Source of the DNA: Leptospira fainei serovar Hurstbridge str. BUT 6
GTDB lineage: Bacteria > Spirochaetota > Leptospiria > Leptospirales > Leptospiraceae
DNA length: 64,000 bases
Assembly (NCBI RefSeq): GCF_000306235.2
Contig: NZ_AKWZ02000006.1
Location: 1 to 64,000 of the forward strand
Reading direction: 5' to 3'
How positions within the stretch are numbered: position 1 is the first letter of the stretch; every line of letters begins with the position of its first letter. Positions 62,963-64,000 of this stretch are shown here, in pieces. The position numbers and the translations under genes were made by a program. The notes under the pieces are model-generated. The model was not told where the DNA came from. It did not search any database and saw only the letters and a program-made list of their open reading frames with translations.

Positions 62963-64000
62963 TTAACGATATGTAATTATCTCTTTCTTCCAATTTAATT
63001 CCGCCTCGGAAAGATATTCCTCTAATTCAAGATACGAAGATTTCCCTTCCAAATATTTCAATAGAAATTGATCCCCCACCAGTAGTTCGATTGCAGGTCG
63101 ATCGGATCGAAATTCGTACGGACCCTGCAGGTAGGAAAATTCCCGAGGATAAGTCTCTTGAATGGTCTTCAATAAATGTAAACCGAAAAGCAGGCTATGA
63201 AATTTTGCAGGTTTTTCCAGTAAAATCTGATACCCCCCGCACACTTCGCCTGCATACTTATGAAACGTAGGTATAAACCTCAACGGTCTCAGATGGAAGA
63301 TCCCTCTCTGCGGTTCCTCCAATTTTCTTCTGAGTTTCTCATTGCCGTAATCGATATAAGGAGCCCCGAAAGTCTCGAATGGACGTGTAGTTCCTCTTCC
63401 CTCCGATAAATTCGTTCCCTCGAGTAAACATAGGCCGGCATAGACATAGCAAGTTGAAATCGTCGGAATATTCGGGGATGGCGGAACCCATAAAAATGGG
63501 TCGTATTGATCCGGATAAATTTTGTTGATAGAATAGAATTCGAGATCCAACTTGAATTTATCCTTATAAAATTTTAAAAGTCCGGCTGCGGTAAGTCCAT
63601 GTCGATGCGGAACTCCCTCAACTCCTACAAACGAAGCATATTCCAACTGCAGAGGGCTTCCTTCAATTCCCGTTCCCGCAGGATTAGGAGAATCAAAAAC
63701 GACTACTTTAATTTTTTCCGAGCCATTCCGATTTCGATGATCTACAGCATGCATCAAATAAAGGGCCGAGGTCAAAAAGGTGTAATACCTTGCCCCTACG
63801 TCTCGAATATCGATTAAAATCGTATCTAATCCTGCCAGAGATTCCTGTGAAGGAACCAGACTATCTTCAGAATCCCCGTACAAATTTAAAACTTCAGTGC
63901 CATCCAAATCATATTTGAGCGAGGCTCCTGAAATCTGATCCTGCAATTCGGCAAAGAGCCCATGCTCCGGCAAGAAAAGCTTTTTTAGCCCGTATTTCTT
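62963..64000 (-). CDS. DUF1343 / NamZ-like exo-N-acetylmuramidase (cut by window edge)
   Basis: The frame runs off the right edge, so the N-terminus is missing. The start of the visible part, [11 protein letters not shown], is the DUF1343 motif (family PEHG). It is followed by [64 protein letters not shown] and [25 protein letters not shown], all in family order. NamZ enzymes release terminal N-acetylmuramic acid from peptidoglycan fragments (muropeptide recycling). With only the last 346 residues visible, the signal peptide cannot be judged. Confidence 0.88.
   Translation of the reverse strand, partial: KKYGLKKLFLPEHGLFAELQDQISGASLKYDLDGTEVLNLYGDSEDSLVPSQESLAGLDTILIDIRDVGARYYTFLTSALYLMHAVDHRNRNGSEKIKVVVFDSPNPAGTGIEGSPLQLEYASFVGVEGVPHRHGLTAAGLLKFYKDKFKLDLEFYSINKIYPDQYDPFLWVPPSPNIPTISTCYVYAGLCLLEGTNLSEGRGTTRPFETFGAPYIDYGNEKLRRKLEEPQRGIFHLRPLRFIPTFHKYAGEVCGGYQILLEKPAKFHSLLFGLHLLKTIQETYPREFSYLQGPYEFRSDRPAIELLVGDQFLLKYLEGKSSYLELEEYLSEAELNWKKEIITYR

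Overview
The window looks like a chromosomal segment of a Leptospira species (Spirochaetes). The evidence is the protein style (relaxed spirochaetal lipoboxes, a shortened SMC, several proteins I only associate with Leptospira), the gene order, and a base composition in the mid-40s % G+C by eye. That composition is higher than I expect for L. interrogans and would suit an intermediate or saprophytic clade. This is inference: no rRNA or species marker is present. No phage, plasmid, CRISPR or classic defence island is visible. Most of the window is housekeeping core, with one transposase fragment at the left edge.

Layout. 1-821: 3' part of an IS1182-like element on the minus strand, cut by the window edge and abutting a GC-rich hairpin. 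880-6981: pcnB, an M23 peptidase, lgt, dsbD and a secreted helical protein. 7105-10977: glnA behind a near-perfect sigma-54 promoter, a structured intergenic region, an unknown 415-aa protein, a tRNA with anticodon CAT and a small Cys-rich secreted protein. 10978-17581: thiH, thiG and smc, with a divergent DUF115/Maf-type gene. 17642-24930: srkA, a DUF1232 protein, an EAL phosphodiesterase, an EamA transporter, a lipoprotein, a bile-acid/sodium-type symporter and small unknowns. 25012-30579: plsY, der, smpB and a remarkable 1010-residue midasin-like protein. 30740-33381: aminotransferase, prepilin peptidase and pdxH on the plus strand.

33397-48543 is a 15-kb run of minus-strand genes with tiny gaps or overlaps: ftsK, lolA-like, rodZ-like, rimO, pgsA, trpD, yajC, a Lys-rich membrane protein, secD, secF, ribD, ribE, ribBA. 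48852-58946 is a second minus-strand superoperon for transcription, translation and RNA turnover: rimP, nusA, infB, rbfA, truB, rpsO, pnp, an M16 protease and dut. 59247-62701 carries a plus-strand group (lipoprotein, NAD(P)HX repair enzyme, two small unknowns). The right edge holds a partial DUF1343/NamZ-like gene.

Most notable observations: (1) a bacterial midasin-like protein (two AAA modules plus a C-terminal VWA-like domain) sits 15 bp upstream of smpB and der, both ribosome-linked genes; (2) glnA has a sigma-54 promoter but has lost the Tyr normally adenylylated; (3) an intergenic element between glnA and the unknown gene can fold as a three-way junction; (4) a dispersed intergenic repeat of about 110-130 bp is present in three full copies, and the left-edge IS appears to break a fourth; (5) SMC lacks a full hinge; (6) infB contains a 63-bp tandem repeat encoding a Gly/Tyr/Gln-rich tract; (7) TTG starts are frequent in the conserved operons, some overlapping the previous stop as TTGA.
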